This document shows positions 49,270 to 58,956 of a DNA stretch of 64,000 bases, piece after piece. Numbering within the stretch: the stretch's first letter is position 1; each line of letters starts with the position of its first letter. The position numbers and the translations under genes were made by a program. The notes under the pieces are model-generated. The model ran no database searches. It was not told the origin of the DNA and worked only from the letters and a program-made list of their open reading frames with translations. The DNA comes from Providencia huaxiensis (GTDB lineage Bacteria; Pseudomonadota; Gammaproteobacteria; Enterobacterales; Enterobacteriaceae), in assembly GCF_002843235.3 (NCBI RefSeq), contig NZ_CP031123.2, positions 1,426,001 through 1,490,000 on the forward strand, in the 5' to 3' direction.

Positions 49270-50037
49270 TTATTGTTTTGGTAATTGAGGAACGTTTTCA
49301 TCAAACCATTTTTGGTAAATTTTATTGTATGTACCGTCTTCGATGATCTTATTTAAGCCGTTATTTATCTTTTGCTGTAATTCACTATTTCCTTTAGCGA
49401 CAGCAATACCAAAATATTGTTTTTCGAAATGGTTATCGTAGATAAGTTTAAATTTTTTCTCAGGGTGGGTTTTTATGTAGTATTTAATGACACCGACATC
49501 ACCAACCGCAGCGTCAATGCCATCTTCGAACAGTTCTTGTAATAAAAGCGGAGTATTGTCAAAACGTTTGATTGCTGTGCTGTTTTTACCTATTACATCA
49601 GAAACAACAATATCACCAGTGCTGGAGTTCACGACGCCCACATTCAGGTCTTTTAAGCTATTTAAGTCTTTTACATCAGAGGTTTCGCTGATGACGATCG
49701 CTTGCTCAGCCGGGAAATAAGGGTTAGAGAAATCAACCATGTTTTTGCGTTTATCTGTAATCGTGATCCCTGAAATTAAGATGTCTCGATCACCAGACGA
49801 CAAGGTTGCAAAAATCCCTTCCCAAGGTGTATTGACAAGCTTAACGTCAAAACCTTCTGCTTCTGCAACCGCTTTAATGATGTCAATATCAAAGCCTTCA
49901 AGCTGTTTCTGGCTATTTTCATATTCGAATGGGCGGTAAGTCCCGCCAGCACCAACGGTATAGCTTTCTTTTGCGTAAACATTCCCGGCGAAGGCTGCTA
50001 ATGACATACAGCCAGCAAAAACTAATTTCTTAAACAT
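49270..50037 (-). CDS. Polar amino-acid ABC transporter periplasmic binding protein
   Basis: A 255-residue family-3 solute-binding protein. The signal peptide is MFKKLVFAGCMSLAAFAGNV with cleavage after VYA. The mature protein shows GTYRPFEYENSQKQLEGFDI, DILISGITITDKRKNMVDFS and GDVGVIKYYI, as in GlnH/ArtJ proteins. ATG 50037 gives the signal peptide at the N-terminus. The ligand is a polar amino acid; which one cannot be read from the sequence. Confidence 0.9.
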   Translation of the reverse strand: MFKKLVFAGCMSLAAFAGNVYAKESYTVGAGGTYRPFEYENSQKQLEGFDIDIIKAVAEAEGFDVKLVNTPWEGIFATLSSGDRDILISGITITDKRKNMVDFSNPYFPAEQAIVISETSDVKDLNSLKDLNVGVVNSSTGDIVVSDVIGKNSTAIKRFDNTPLLLQELFEDGIDAAVGDVGVIKYYIKTHPEKKFKLIYDNHFEKQYFGIAVAKGNSELQQKINNGLNKIIEDGTYNKIYQKWFDENVPQLPKQ

Positions 50038-50323
50038 ACCAACCTCTTTAATTATGCATTTATAGTGAATAAAAATACATAATATTTCCGTTACAGGCAA
50101 ATGATTTTTATATAGCGAAGTGAGATAATTTTAGGGTTTAATTTTTTATGGGTGGAAAAATATTCATTTAAAGATAAATAAGTGAAAGTTGATTAAATCG
50201 AAAATAAATTGAGAAAAGGAAAATATAGGAATAGCGCTTTTTTTACCTATCAGTTACAAAAATTTAACGATAGACTGATTAACAAACTTACTCAATACTC
50301 GAATAAAAACAGATTACGCTCTC

Positions 50324-51232
50324 ATGGATAAGATTCTATTAGTTTTGTGGCCATTATTTGCTCTCATTGCAATGGGATTTGTATTACGACGTTCGACAAT
50401 ATTCGCGACTGATTTTTGGCCGAGTGCGGAAAAATTAAACTACTTTATTTTGTTTCCCGCACTGTTAATTAACAGTTTAGCCACCGCGCCTTTGGATAAT
50501 CCTAAATTACCCTATCTAGCGAGTGCTATCCTTTGTGTTCTAGCGATTAGCTCTGCGCTAACTCTAGGTTGTAAATATTTATTCAAAATACCTATCCCGA
50601 GGTTTGGTGCGTATATCCAAGGAATTACGCGGTTTAATACTTATTTAGGGTTGGCTATTGTTGCTGATTTATTTGGCAAAGAAGGGATCGCTATTGCTGC
50701 GGTAATTATGGCTGTTTTGGTGCCAAGCTGTAATGTCATTGCGGTACTTTCGTTATCTTCGGGGCAAAAGGTTTCAGTTAAGCAAATTTTATTGCCGATC
50801 ATAAAAAATCCATTAATCATTTCCTGTGTCGTTGGTGTGTTATTAAATATATCACCTATCGGATTGCCATTTGGCTCTGACCAATTTTTAAAATTACTCG
50901 CAGCCGCCAGCTTGCCACTGGGGTTAATATGTATTGGGGCCGCATTACAAACAGCAACGCTAAGAAATGAATTTAAACCTATTATGGCATCGACATTGCT
51001 ACGTTTATTTCTTATGCCTATTTTAGCGGTAACAGTGGCGGGGCTATTTTCGTTGCCAAATCTTGAAACCATCCTATTAGTACTATTTTTTGCTATCCCT
51101 ACGGCGCCAACAGCCTATATTTTAACGCGTCAGTTAAATGGGGACAGCCAACTAATGGCAGGTATAATTACATTACAAACCGTGACAGCGGTGTTCACAT
51201 TACCCATTGTTCTATCCTTTGTAGTGCATTGA
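50324..51232 (+). CDS. AEC (auxin efflux carrier) family transporter
   Basis: A 302-residue membrane protein with about ten hydrophobic segments, beginning MDKILLVLWPLFALIAMGFV. It contains TRFNTYLGLAIVADLFGKEG, PLGLICIGAALQTATL and FAIPTAPTAYILTRQLNGD, typical of the YfdV-like AEC family. The substrate is unknown, probably a small organic acid or amino-acid derivative. It is monocistronic; the 286-bp upstream gap shows no other gene. Confidence 0.82.
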   Translation: MDKILLVLWPLFALIAMGFVLRRSTIFATDFWPSAEKLNYFILFPALLINSLATAPLDNPKLPYLASAILCVLAISSALTLGCKYLFKIPIPRFGAYIQGITRFNTYLGLAIVADLFGKEGIAIAAVIMAVLVPSCNVIAVLSLSSGQKVSVKQILLPIIKNPLIISCVVGVLLNISPIGLPFGSDQFLKLLAAASLPLGLICIGAALQTATLRNEFKPIMASTLLRLFLMPILAVTVAGLFSLPNLETILLVLFFAIPTAPTAYILTRQLNGDSQLMAGIITLQTVTAVFTLPIVLSFVVH

Positions 51233-51351
51233 TCATGATAATAAATGCATTGCTGAAGATATAAGTACATTAATCGCAATATATTTTGCAACTGTCACAT
51301 TGATACTCTATGTTATCGGAGATGATTTTATCTGATGATGAGGAGTTGTGT

Positions 51352-52818
51352 GTGTCTTTGGAAAAATGCCAGAAATATGAAAACTTATCTATTGACGATG
51401 TTTTAGATAAACTTTCGTTGTTATATAGCAATGCAATTGATTCATTAAGAGATGCTATCGCTATTTATGTAGAAGAAGGCCGCATACCAGATATTACTGA
51501 AAGGGATAATGGGTTATTTGCTTACCCTGAGCTGTGTGTTACATGGGAAGGGAAAGTCGACCACTGCGAAAAAACACGTGCTTATGCACGCTTTGTTAAA
51601 CGCGGTAATTACACCATTACGGTGACTCAGCCAGAGCTATTTCGTGCTTATTTAGCTGAGCAACTGTCTATTTTGCAGCAAGATTATGATGTCACTTTTG
51701 CTGTTCGCCCTTCAAAAATTGAAATTCCTTATCCTTTTGTCATTGATGGTTCAGATTTAGTGTTGGATAGGAGTATAAGCAGTCATTTAGCTGCACATTT
51801 TCCGATAACCGATTTATCTCATATCAGCGATGATATTACAGATGGTTTGTACTCTGCTACGGATGAAATGCCGCTGTCTCATTTTGATGCATTGCGTGTG
51901 GATTTTTCATTAGCGCGTTTGAAACACTATACAGGAACCCCTCCTGAACATGTCCAACCGTACATTTTATTCACCAATTATAATCGCTATGTCGATGAAT
52001 TTGTGAATTGGGCATGTGAGCAGGTCCGTGATCCTGAAAGTCGTTATATTGCATTATCTTGTGTAGGACATAATTATTTAACTGCTGAGAATGCAGACCC
52101 ACAAATTGCCACTTCTGATTTAACCTGGAAAAAATTTCAAATGCCTGCATATCATCTAATCGCTAGAGATGGTGCAGGAATTACTTTAGTGAATATTGGT
52201 GTTGGGCCTTCAAATGCAAAGAATATTTGCGATCATTTAGCCGTTTTACGACCACATGCTTGGTTGATGATTGGCCATTGTGGCGGGTTAAGAGAAAGCC
52301 AAAAAATTGGCGATTATGTTTTGGCCCATGCTTATTTGCGTGATGACCATATTCTTGATGATGTATTACCGCCAGATATTCCTATTCCAAGTATAGCGGA
52401 AGTCCAGCGCGCCTTATATGACGCAACAAAACAAGTTAGTAATATGCCTGGGGAATTGGTAAAACAACGTCTCAGAACAGGAACCGTTGTTACAACCGAT
52501 GACCGAAATTGGGAATTACGTTTTTTTGCAACAGCTCGCCGTTTTAACTTAAGCCGCGCGGTCGCAGTGGATATGGAAAGTGCCACAATTGCAGCTCAGG
52601 GTTATCGTTTCAGGGTTCCCTATGGCACGCTGTTATGTGTTTCTGATAAACCATTGCATGGCGAGATTAAATTACCCGGTCAAGCCAACAGTTTTTATGA
52701 AGGTGCAATCTCAGAACACTTGCAAATAGGTATTCGTGCTATTGATTTATTAAGGCAAGAAGGGGATAAATTACACTCAAGGAAATTGAGAACATTTGAT
52801 GAACCCCCATTTAGATAG
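51352..52818 (+). CDS. amn: AMP nucleosidase
   Basis: A 488-residue enzyme hydrolysing AMP to adenine and ribose-5-phosphate. The N-terminal AMP-nucleosidase domain includes LFAYPELCVTWEGK. The C-terminal phosphorylase-like domain has LVNIGVGPSNAKNICDHLAV, WLMIGHCGGLRESQKIGDYV and AVDMESATIAAQGYRFRVPY with the catalytic Asp/Glu in the last region. GTG 51352 with GGAG six bases upstream is preferred over ATG 51310 because it gives the E. coli-like length (484 aa). Confidence 0.9.
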   Translation: MSLEKCQKYENLSIDDVLDKLSLLYSNAIDSLRDAIAIYVEEGRIPDITERDNGLFAYPELCVTWEGKVDHCEKTRAYARFVKRGNYTITVTQPELFRAYLAEQLSILQQDYDVTFAVRPSKIEIPYPFVIDGSDLVLDRSISSHLAAHFPITDLSHISDDITDGLYSATDEMPLSHFDALRVDFSLARLKHYTGTPPEHVQPYILFTNYNRYVDEFVNWACEQVRDPESRYIALSCVGHNYLTAENADPQIATSDLTWKKFQMPAYHLIARDGAGITLVNIGVGPSNAKNICDHLAVLRPHAWLMIGHCGGLRESQKIGDYVLAHAYLRDDHILDDVLPPDIPIPSIAEVQRALYDATKQVSNMPGELVKQRLRTGTVVTTDDRNWELRFFATARRFNLSRAVAVDMESATIAAQGYRFRVPYGTLLCVSDKPLHGEIKLPGQANSFYEGAISEHLQIGIRAIDLLRQEGDKLHSRKLRTFDEPPFR

Positions 52819-52834
52819 CAAGGAGATGCAATCA

Positions 52835-53362
52835 ATGGCTGTAATACCTGTGCTTGAAACAGAAAGATTGATATTAAATAAACATCAAGTGAGTGATTTT
52901 CCTGCACTTGCGAAATTATGGGCAACTGAGTCGATGGTTCGCTACATTGGTGGTATGCCATCTAGCGACCGCGAATCATGGATGCGCATGCTAGCTTACG
53001 GTGGTTTATGGCCGTTATTAGGATTTGGTTATTGGGCTGTCCGTGAAAAAGCAAGTGGCCAGTATATTGGTGATTTAGGGTTTGCTGATTTCCATCGCAT
53101 GGTTGAACCCCAAGTTAAAGGTATTCCAGAAGCGGGTTGGGTCATTGCACCTGAATTTCAAGGAAAAGGTTACGCAACAGAAGCAATGCAGGCCGCATTG
53201 TCTTGGCTAGTAAAAGAAAATAAGTTCCGGCAATCTATTTGTTTTATTGAGCCGAGGAACTTAGCCTCTTTACGGGTGGCTGAAAAGTTGGGCTACGTAG
53301 TTGACCGTGAAATTTTTATGAATGGCGCAATCACGGTATTATTACGGCAACAATTAGCTTAA
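52835..53362 (+). CDS. GNAT acetyltransferase (RimJ/RimL-like)
   Basis: A 175-residue GNAT of the RimJ/RimL group: VLETERLILNKHQVSDFPAL at the start, the CoA motif PEFQGKGYATEAMQAALSWL and ASLRVAEKLGYVVDREIFMN near the end. ATG 52835 is chosen for its spacing to AAGGAG. It is immediately followed by a MerR-type regulator, which may control it. The substrate is unknown. Confidence 0.83.
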   Translation: MAVIPVLETERLILNKHQVSDFPALAKLWATESMVRYIGGMPSSDRESWMRMLAYGGLWPLLGFGYWAVREKASGQYIGDLGFADFHRMVEPQVKGIPEAGWVIAPEFQGKGYATEAMQAALSWLVKENKFRQSICFIEPRNLASLRVAEKLGYVVDREIFMNGAITVLLRQQLA

Positions 53363-53392
53363 GTTGTGAATGTTAGAGCGGGTTATTATTTC

Positions 53393-53815
53393 ATGCATGA
53401 TGAACTGGATATTTCTCAAGTTAGCCAATTATCAGGTCTAGCGGCATCAACCTTACGTTATTATGAAGAAAAAGGGTTGATTAAACCGATTGGGCGCAAG
53501 GGGTTAAAACGGGTTTATCACGGGAAAGATGTTATCACCCGCTTATCTTTAATTGCATTAGGGCAAGAAGCTAAATTTACACTCGACGAAATTGCTATCA
53601 TGCTCAATCATAAGGATGGCCCTAATATTGAACGTGCGAGCTTACTTGAAAAAGCTGAAGAAATTGAGCAAACCATACAGGGGTTATTAGCCTTAAAAAA
53701 GGGTATTTTGCATATTGCGAACTGCCCTGAAGAAAATCACTTTTTATGCCCTAATTTTCAAAAAATTATGGAAAACAGCTTAAAATTAAACTCACTAAAG
53801 AAAAGTCAGCGTTAA
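53393..53815 (+). CDS. MerR family regulator
   Basis: A 140-residue MerR-type regulator: LDISQVSQLSGLAASTLRYY, EEKGLIKPIGRKGLKRVYHG form the winged helix, and a dimerisation helix leads to a C-terminal CPEENHFLCPNFQ with two cysteines, reminiscent of effector-sensing CxxC-type loops. A GTG at 53366 would add nine residues. It lies between a GNAT gene and the accA paralogue and could regulate either. The inducer is unknown. Confidence 0.8.
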   Translation: MHDELDISQVSQLSGLAASTLRYYEEKGLIKPIGRKGLKRVYHGKDVITRLSLIALGQEAKFTLDEIAIMLNHKDGPNIERASLLEKAEEIEQTIQGLLALKKGILHIANCPEENHFLCPNFQKIMENSLKLNSLKKSQR

Positions 53816-53919
53816 ACATTATCCCACCATTGATAATAATCAATCCTATTTTAAAGCATAGAATGGGATTTATTCTCTGATTACACTCCTAAGATTACCG
53901 TCACCATTTTAGGAAAGTT

Positions 53920-54879
53920 ATGACTAACCATTTTCTTGCATTTGAGAAACCCATCGTTGAACTCAATGACAAAATTGAAGCGCTTATTGCTTTCAAACAA
54001 AAAGGGCATCCTTCAGAAATAAAGTTAGAAGAAGAGATCATGCTCTTGAAAAAAAAGAGTCATTCGCTGACGAAAACGATATTTGCATCTCTTGGGGCAT
54101 GGGAAATTGTCCAGTTAGCTAGACATCCACTAAGGCCTTATCCCCTTGATTATATTTCATTGATATTTACTGAATTTCAAGAGCTAGCAGGTGACCGCGC
54201 TTTTGCTGATGATAAGGCGCTGGTGGGAGGGCTTGCTCGTTTGGATGGTAGGTCTGTTATGGTGCTGGGGCAACAAAAAGGGCGTACAACAAAAGAGAAA
54301 GTTATGCGTAATTTTGGTATGCCGTCGCCAGAAGGCTACCGTAAAGCACTCCGTTTAATGAAAATGGCAGAACGTTTCCATTTACCTATTTTGGTATTTA
54401 TTGATTCTGCTGGGGCTTACCCCGGTGTTGGCGCTGAGGAGCGAGGGCAAGCAGAAGCAATTGCACGCAATATCATGGAAATGTCACATTTAAAAACCCC
54501 CATTATTTGTGTTATTACAGGTGAAGGTTGTTCTGGCGGTGCATTAGGAATTGGTGTTGGCGATCGTATTAATATGTTGGAATACAGCACGTATGCAGCG
54601 ATATCCCCGGAAGGTTGCGCTTCTATTTTGTGGAAAGATCCCCAAAAGGCACAAATTGCAGCGGAAGCAATGGGTATGACCGCGCCACGGTTAAAAGAGC
54701 TTGGTATTATCGATACTATTATTTCTGAGCCCTTGGGGGGAGCACACCGCGACTATCAATTAGCTGCACAACAATTAAAACAACAGTTACTGACTGATTT
54801 AAATGAACTAACTCAATTAGATATGGAAGTATTGTTGGCGGAACGGTATCAAAAAATAATGGATTTTGGTTACTGCTAA
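53920..54879 (+). CDS. accA: Acetyl-CoA carboxylase carboxyltransferase alpha subunit, probable paralogue
   Basis: A 319-residue Acc[61 protein letters not shown] and [20 protein letters not shown]. It pairs with AccD to transfer the carboxyl group from biotin to acetyl-CoA. Usual E. coli residues FIDTPGAYPG and GEGGSGGALAIG read [10 protein letters not shown] and [12 protein letters not shown] here. The gene stands alone between MerR and LysR regulators instead of downstream of dnaE, so it is probably a second copy. Catalytic glycines around the oxyanion hole are retained. Confidence 0.85.
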   Translation: MTNHFLAFEKPIVELNDKIEALIAFKQKGHPSEIKLEEEIMLLKKKSHSLTKTIFASLGAWEIVQLARHPLRPYPLDYISLIFTEFQELAGDRAFADDKALVGGLARLDGRSVMVLGQQKGRTTKEKVMRNFGMPSPEGYRKALRLMKMAERFHLPILVFIDSAGAYPGVGAEERGQAEAIARNIMEMSHLKTPIICVITGEGCSGGALGIGVGDRINMLEYSTYAAISPEGCASILWKDPQKAQIAAEAMGMTAPRLKELGIIDTIISEPLGGAHRDYQLAAQQLKQQLLTDLNELTQLDMEVLLAERYQKIMDFGYC

Positions 54880-54920
54880 TGCTATTAGTTCAGGTTAATA
54901 GAAAACTGTAGGGGTTAAAT

Positions 54921-55811
54921 ATGGCTGTTGACCTGAATTTATTGAAAGTGTTTATTGCTGTTGTGACACAAGGGAGTTTTGCCAATGCAGCAAAGTTACT
55001 TTCAATGCCGACATCGAATGTGAGTCGTTATATTAAACAGCTGGAGCAACAACTTAATAGCCAATTAATTGAACGCACAACCCGGCAAATGCGGTTGACC
55101 GAGACGGGAAACATTTTATTTGAGCAAAGTCAAAAGCTAGTCAGTGAATTAGAACAGGTTGTGGTGCAAATTTGTTATCCACAGCAAATTACGGGAACGT
55201 TACGGCTAACTATTCCGAGTGAATCTGGTAGTTTATTGTTAGCTGATTTATTAGCAAAATTTGCATTGTCCCACCCACAATTGAATATTCATTGTGATAC
55301 TCAATTAATCCCCCAAGATGTCATTAGCGATGATATAGATCTATTACTCACTTTTCATCGTGGTCATCTTGAAGACAGTAGTTATCATTCACGCCTGGTT
55401 AAATCATGGCAAAGCGTTGTGGTAGCAGCTCCTCAGTTAATTGAAAAAGTGGGAAAACCACGTTCATATACTGATTTAGCCAGTATGCCGTGCATTTCGA
55501 GTTTGAGTGCGTTACAGGGGCAACCGTGGATATTTATTGATTCATCTGGCTTGCAGAAAAAAGTGATAATTAACAGTAACTACCGAGTGAATAGTGGCGC
55601 ACTGGCTTATGCTGCTGCAATGAATGGGATCGGTTATGCCATTCTGGCATTAGAAGCATGCGCAGAGCAGATTAAACAGAAGAAATTAGTGCGCATAGAA
55701 TTCGATGAAGTATCGCCAGCGCCAATAGAACTTCGTGCAGTTTATGCGAGTCGTAGTGCATTATCGCCGAAGATAGACGCTTTTTTACAGTATTTGTTAG
55801 CAAATATTTAG
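54921..55811 (+). CDS. LysR family regulator
   Basis: A 296-residue LysR-type protein: MAVDLNLLKVFIAVVTQGSF, NAAKLLSMPTSNVSRYIKQL (helix-turn-helix) and the two-lobed effector domain from about residue 90. It most resembles the DsdC/AaeR-like group with ERTTRQMRLTETGNILFEQS. It is 41 bp downstream of the accA paralogue on the same strand. The effector is unknown. Confidence 0.83.
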   Translation: MAVDLNLLKVFIAVVTQGSFANAAKLLSMPTSNVSRYIKQLEQQLNSQLIERTTRQMRLTETGNILFEQSQKLVSELEQVVVQICYPQQITGTLRLTIPSESGSLLLADLLAKFALSHPQLNIHCDTQLIPQDVISDDIDLLLTFHRGHLEDSSYHSRLVKSWQSVVVAAPQLIEKVGKPRSYTDLASMPCISSLSALQGQPWIFIDSSGLQKKVIINSNYRVNSGALAYAAAMNGIGYAILALEACAEQIKQKKLVRIEFDEVSPAPIELRAVYASRSALSPKIDAFLQYLLANI

Positions 55812-56270
55812 TTATGCTAAGCGTGGATCAACGCTAAAATCCAGTGGTTTAACCGTCCGTATGGCTTTTTGAAATTGCGGATGCAACGGGTTGATTATTG
55901 CGTTGTATTCATAGGGAATAATACAAGAGGGAATTAACAATACTAAGCTATCTTGGTTATTAAGCCATGTAGTGCCAATATCCATTGTAGAGGTTGACGC
56001 TGGGTCTTGCTGCCAATCCGTTGGAAGGTGGTCTAACGACAATTTCATTACGTACTTATCATTGATATCTATGGATAGTAAACTGAACTGGTTTAATAGT
56101 ATGTCTTGATTGATGTGTACGAGTATTTCAAGGGTTGCTAATGAAATACTCGTCGATGTATAAACAGCGGGAGTCCCTTTATGATTCCAACGCCCACCAT
56201 AGAGCATAGCCCCTTGGCCCGACCATGCATCGTGAGCAAAAATGGATTTAACCAACCGATATAGGATCAT
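55812..56270 (-). CDS. RES-domain toxin
   Basis: A 152-residue RES-domain protein: MILYRLVKSIFAHDAWSGQG, YGGRWNHKGTPAVYTSTSIS and LATLEILVHI. The conserved Arg (GGRWN), Tyr (AVYTS) and Glu (LEILVH) of the NAD-degrading active site are present. RES toxins are ADP-ribosyl-transferase-fold enzymes that deplete NAD+. It overlaps the antitoxin gene by 4 bp, the usual arrangement. It is probably functional. Confidence 0.88.
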   Translation of the reverse strand: MILYRLVKSIFAHDAWSGQGAMLYGGRWNHKGTPAVYTSTSISLATLEILVHINQDILLNQFSLLSIDINDKYVMKLSLDHLPTDWQQDPASTSTMDIGTTWLNNQDSLVLLIPSCIIPYEYNAIINPLHPQFQKAIRTVKPLDFSVDPRLA

Positions 56271-56728
56271 GAAAATACACCATGTTCAATACGGCCAATT
56301 AAATCAATCACTTCAATGGCTCCGCTTTCTGTTGCGATAAGCTCAATAGGGCGTAAATGACCCAAGCCTTTCACTGGGTGATTGAGCCAATCACTTGCTG
56401 CGTGTTTATCACCATTAAATAAACGCACTGCGGCATCAAATACCCTTACTAGACGTGCAATTCGTTCACTTTCATCAGCATTTAGGGGCTGGCCAGCATT
56501 TTTGCGACGAGCGATATTGCGTTCATTGATACCAGATATCCGCAATAGTTCTGTTTTGCTCACCCCTGACCACTCTTGGATATTGTCTAAGACAGAGACA
56601 GATAGGCCTTGACGTAAATAATGGGTTAATTCAATACCCCTTTCAGCGGGTAACCCGACATGGCGCCATAGTGGCTTAGAAGCAGAAGCTGCGGGTTGAA
56701 GCGGCGTTGTGGGGATATAGTTTCTCAT
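56267..56728 (-). CDS. Xre-type antitoxin of the RES-Xre pair
   Basis: A 153-residue antitoxin: RQGLSVSVLDNIQEWSGVSK and TELLRISGINERNIARRKNA (DNA-binding region), then the toxin-binding C-terminal domain with RLFNGDKHAASDWLNHPVKG LGHLRPIEL (split here), the MbcA/ParS-like end. ATG 56728 is preceded by GGAGG. It neutralises the RES toxin and, with it, represses the promoter through the inverted repeat just upstream. Confidence 0.88.
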   Translation of the reverse strand: MRNYIPTTPLQPAASASKPLWRHVGLPAERGIELTHYLRQGLSVSVLDNIQEWSGVSKTELLRISGINERNIARRKNAGQPLNADESERIARLVRVFDAAVRLFNGDKHAASDWLNHPVKGLGHLRPIELIATESGAIEVIDLIGRIEHGVFS

Positions 56729-56736
56729 TTGAACCT

Positions 56737-56774
56737 CCTGACATTTGTCACCTTCATTATAGACAAATGTCAGG
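56737..56774 (-). promoter_or_regulatory. Toxin-antitoxin promoter and operator
   Basis: CCTGACATTTGTC (56737-56749) and GACAAATGTCAGG (56762-56774) form a perfect 13-bp inverted repeat. On the minus strand TATAAT lies in the 12-bp spacer, so a repressor bound to the arms would cover the -10 region. This is the expected autoregulatory operator of the Xre antitoxin. Confidence 0.8.
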
Positions 56775-56814
56775 GGGATGTAAAATAAACGAATAAAAAA
56801 CGAGCAGGATACGG

Positions 56815-57282
56815 TTACTTATCACCACGTAGGCGAATTGTCAGGCCTTTTAGGAAGTAACGCAGTAATTGGTCTCCACATTCGCGGTAGTTTTTATGAC
56901 CTGGTTTGCGAAATACAGCGTTAAGTTCAGGCTTAGATACGCGAAAGTCAACAAGCTGATAAATTTCAATCATATCTGTATCTTTTAATTCAAAAGCCAC
57001 GCGTAATTTTTTGAGCATAATATTGTTATTAAGGCGGCTATCAACTTCAGGTGCGGGATGATTTTCATCTTTTCCACGACGGTGATAAATTAAACCGTTT
57101 AGAAAATGCCCCATGACATTGTCGTTACATTCAACATATTCAGGCTCATTATCTTTTTTTAACCAAGCCACCATTTCTTCTTTTGTAACATCCAAATCTG
57201 CAAGTTTTACGATTTTAACCATTTGGGCGTCGCTTAAGTCCAACATATAGCGAACGCTGCGTAAAACATAATTATTAAGCAT
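56815..57282 (-). CDS. yehS: YehS-like DUF1456 protein
   Basis: A 155-residue protein with two DUF1456 repeats (residues about 1-70 and 75-150): NNYVLRSVRYMLDLSDAQMV, HFLNGLIYHRRGKDENHPAP and the second repeat NNNIMLKKLRVAFELKDTDM, YFLKGLTIRLRGDK. Length and repeats match E. coli YehS. Function is unknown. Confidence 0.9.
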   Translation of the reverse strand: MLNNYVLRSVRYMLDLSDAQMVKIVKLADLDVTKEEMVAWLKKDNEPEYVECNDNVMGHFLNGLIYHRRGKDENHPAPEVDSRLNNNIMLKKLRVAFELKDTDMIEIYQLVDFRVSKPELNAVFRKPGHKNYRECGDQLLRYFLKGLTIRLRGDK

Positions 57283-57469
57283 GGTATTGTATTATCCATT
57301 ATCTATAAAAGTTAATTGGCTATTTATTGAGTAAGGCCAATAAAGTATTCACTATGACAATCAATGACAGGGTGAAATTGAAAAGGAATGTATTTTGAGA
57401 GGGGCATATTATGAGGGATTAACCAAGATAAAGCAAAGTGCTAAACGATGCTTTATCCTGAATAATAAG

Positions 57470-57784
57470 TTAACCGATGAAATAAATAAGGGAATAGAAA
57501 AATATTAAGGTAAGACCGACAGTTAACAGCATATTTTTCAATACTGAGGCAACAACGACACAGAATAACGCCCCCCATAAGTAAGGATTATCTGGGAAGG
57601 AACGTAGCTCATGGTTTTCCAATAAGATAACAGGAGCACAAATTGCGGTTAATAAGCAAGGTGCTGAGTACCCTAACGCTTGACGAACCACAAGTGGGAG
57701 GCGTATTGGCAACTGTGGTATTAGAAAAATATAACGTAGAGTAAAAACAACCGCTGTTAAGGTAATAATTAAAAGCCAAATCAT
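57470..57784 (-). CDS. AzlD-family small subunit of branched-chain amino-acid exporter
   Basis: A 104-residue membrane protein with about four hydrophobic segments: MIWLLIITLTAVVFTLRYIF, VRQALGYSAPCLLTAICAPV. This is the AzlD/YgaH type that pairs with AzlC. It overlaps the azlC stop by 4 bp (ATGA), so the two are coupled. Confidence 0.87.
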   Translation of the reverse strand: MIWLLIITLTAVVFTLRYIFLIPQLPIRLPLVVRQALGYSAPCLLTAICAPVILLENHELRSFPDNPYLWGALFCVVVASVLKNMLLTVGLTLIFFYSLIYFIG

Positions 57785-58482
57785 TTTTCTTCTTTCAATA
57801 TACGTGAAACAGCCACTGATACAAACATCCCACCCACACCTGCGATAACAATAGCACTGCTAAAGGAGTACATTGAAAGTACGATAGCGACAACGAGCGA
57901 AAAGATAACGCCACAAAGTGTGCTTATTTTTCTGGTTAATGGAACGACGATTGCGAGCAAAGTTGCAACCACAGAAAAGTCGAGATGTAAGCGGCTCAAA
58001 TCGCCCACAATATTGGCCATGGCAATCCCACAAAGGCTAGTAATTAACCAAACAAGATAAAAACTAAACCCAGCACCAAAGAGATAGGGAAAACTTAAAC
58101 TCTGGCGTTTAGCAGCGCTAATCGCAAATAGTTCATCAGTCAGCAAAAAGCCGATGCTAAGGCGCTGAGGTGTTGTAAAGTCTTTAACTTGGGGGCGCAA
58201 AGTCAGCCCATAGAGTAAGTGCTGGGAAGTAATAAAAAAAACAGAAATGACAATTGTGATATAGCCTGCACCCGAGTTAAGCAACCCAAGAGTGACTAAC
58301 TGTGCTGCGCCTGCAAATACCATTGCAGACATCGCTACGCTTTGCCAGAAATCGAGACCAGTTTCGACTGCCATTGAACCCGCTAAAACTCCCCAAGGAA
58401 TAACAGCGAGATTGAGAGGAGCGGTATGAACCGCGCCTGCCATCATCGCTTTTTGCCATTGATTATTTTGTTGTGACGCCAT
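57781..58482 (-). CDS. AzlC-family permease (YgaZ-like)
   Basis: A 233-residue AzlC protein: LAVIPWGVLAGSMAVETGLD, FWQSVAMSAMVFAGAAQLVT and FLLTDELFAISAAKRQSLSF, with about six to eight transmembrane segments. With the AzlD partner it exports valine/leucine-type branched-chain amino acids. It faces the divergent leuE exporter across a 474-bp gap, a small cluster concerned with leucine export. Confidence 0.88.
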   Translation of the reverse strand: MASQQNNQWQKAMMAGAVHTAPLNLAVIPWGVLAGSMAVETGLDFWQSVAMSAMVFAGAAQLVTLGLLNSGAGYITIVISVFFITSQHLLYGLTLRPQVKDFTTPQRLSIGFLLTDELFAISAAKRQSLSFPYLFGAGFSFYLVWLITSLCGIAMANIVGDLSRLHLDFSVVATLLAIVVPLTRKISTLCGVIFSLVVAIVLSMYSFSSAIVIAGVGGMFVSVAVSRILKEEK

Positions 58483-58956
58483 TTAAGCTAACCTTATTGT
58501 AGTTATGAGTACTTATATAATTTGATTGATTTTAAAGAGATAAAATATTAGTGGTGGGATATTTTAGTTTCATACAGGCTTTATCCGACTTTACTTCTAA
58601 ATAGCACCGACTTTTATGTTATAACGCGAAACCTTAATCAAATCACTACTGCTATTTTTATTTATTCCATGGTATTAAATACCGCTTTAGATTTAAATTT
58701 TGGTGTTTATCTCTATTCGACTAGCTGTTTATAGCTAGCTTCTGATTAAGAGGTTTGTTTTGGTTTATTATTTCAATTTAATCCTCCGGTTCAATGTTGT
58801 TTATCTAGTATTTTGCATTTAATTGGTTTTATGTATCGTAATGTAATTATCGGGCAGTGATATCTTTTACAAGTCATGTAAAGCCTGTATCATAATAACC
58901 ATAAAGAAACAATGTGAATTTTTTGTTATAACTTTTATTGAGTTAGCGGGTTTCCT
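58483..58956. promoter_or_regulatory. azlC-leuE intergenic region with dyad at 58866-58882
   Basis: This 474-bp AT-rich gap lies between divergent azlC and leuE and contains no gene. TTTACA-AGTCA-TGTAAA (58866-58882) is a perfect dyad whose left arm also resembles a -35, with TATCAT/CATAAT (58888-58896) as -10 for leuE. A regulator bound there would control leuE; Lrp is the known LeuE regulator in E. coli but no Lrp site is obvious. Confidence 0.4.

Noticed and set aside
58483..58956. tRNA or small RNA gene in the azlC-leuE gap
   Set aside because: No cloverleaf, TTC-arm consensus or terminator hairpin could be seen; only a promoter-like dyad.
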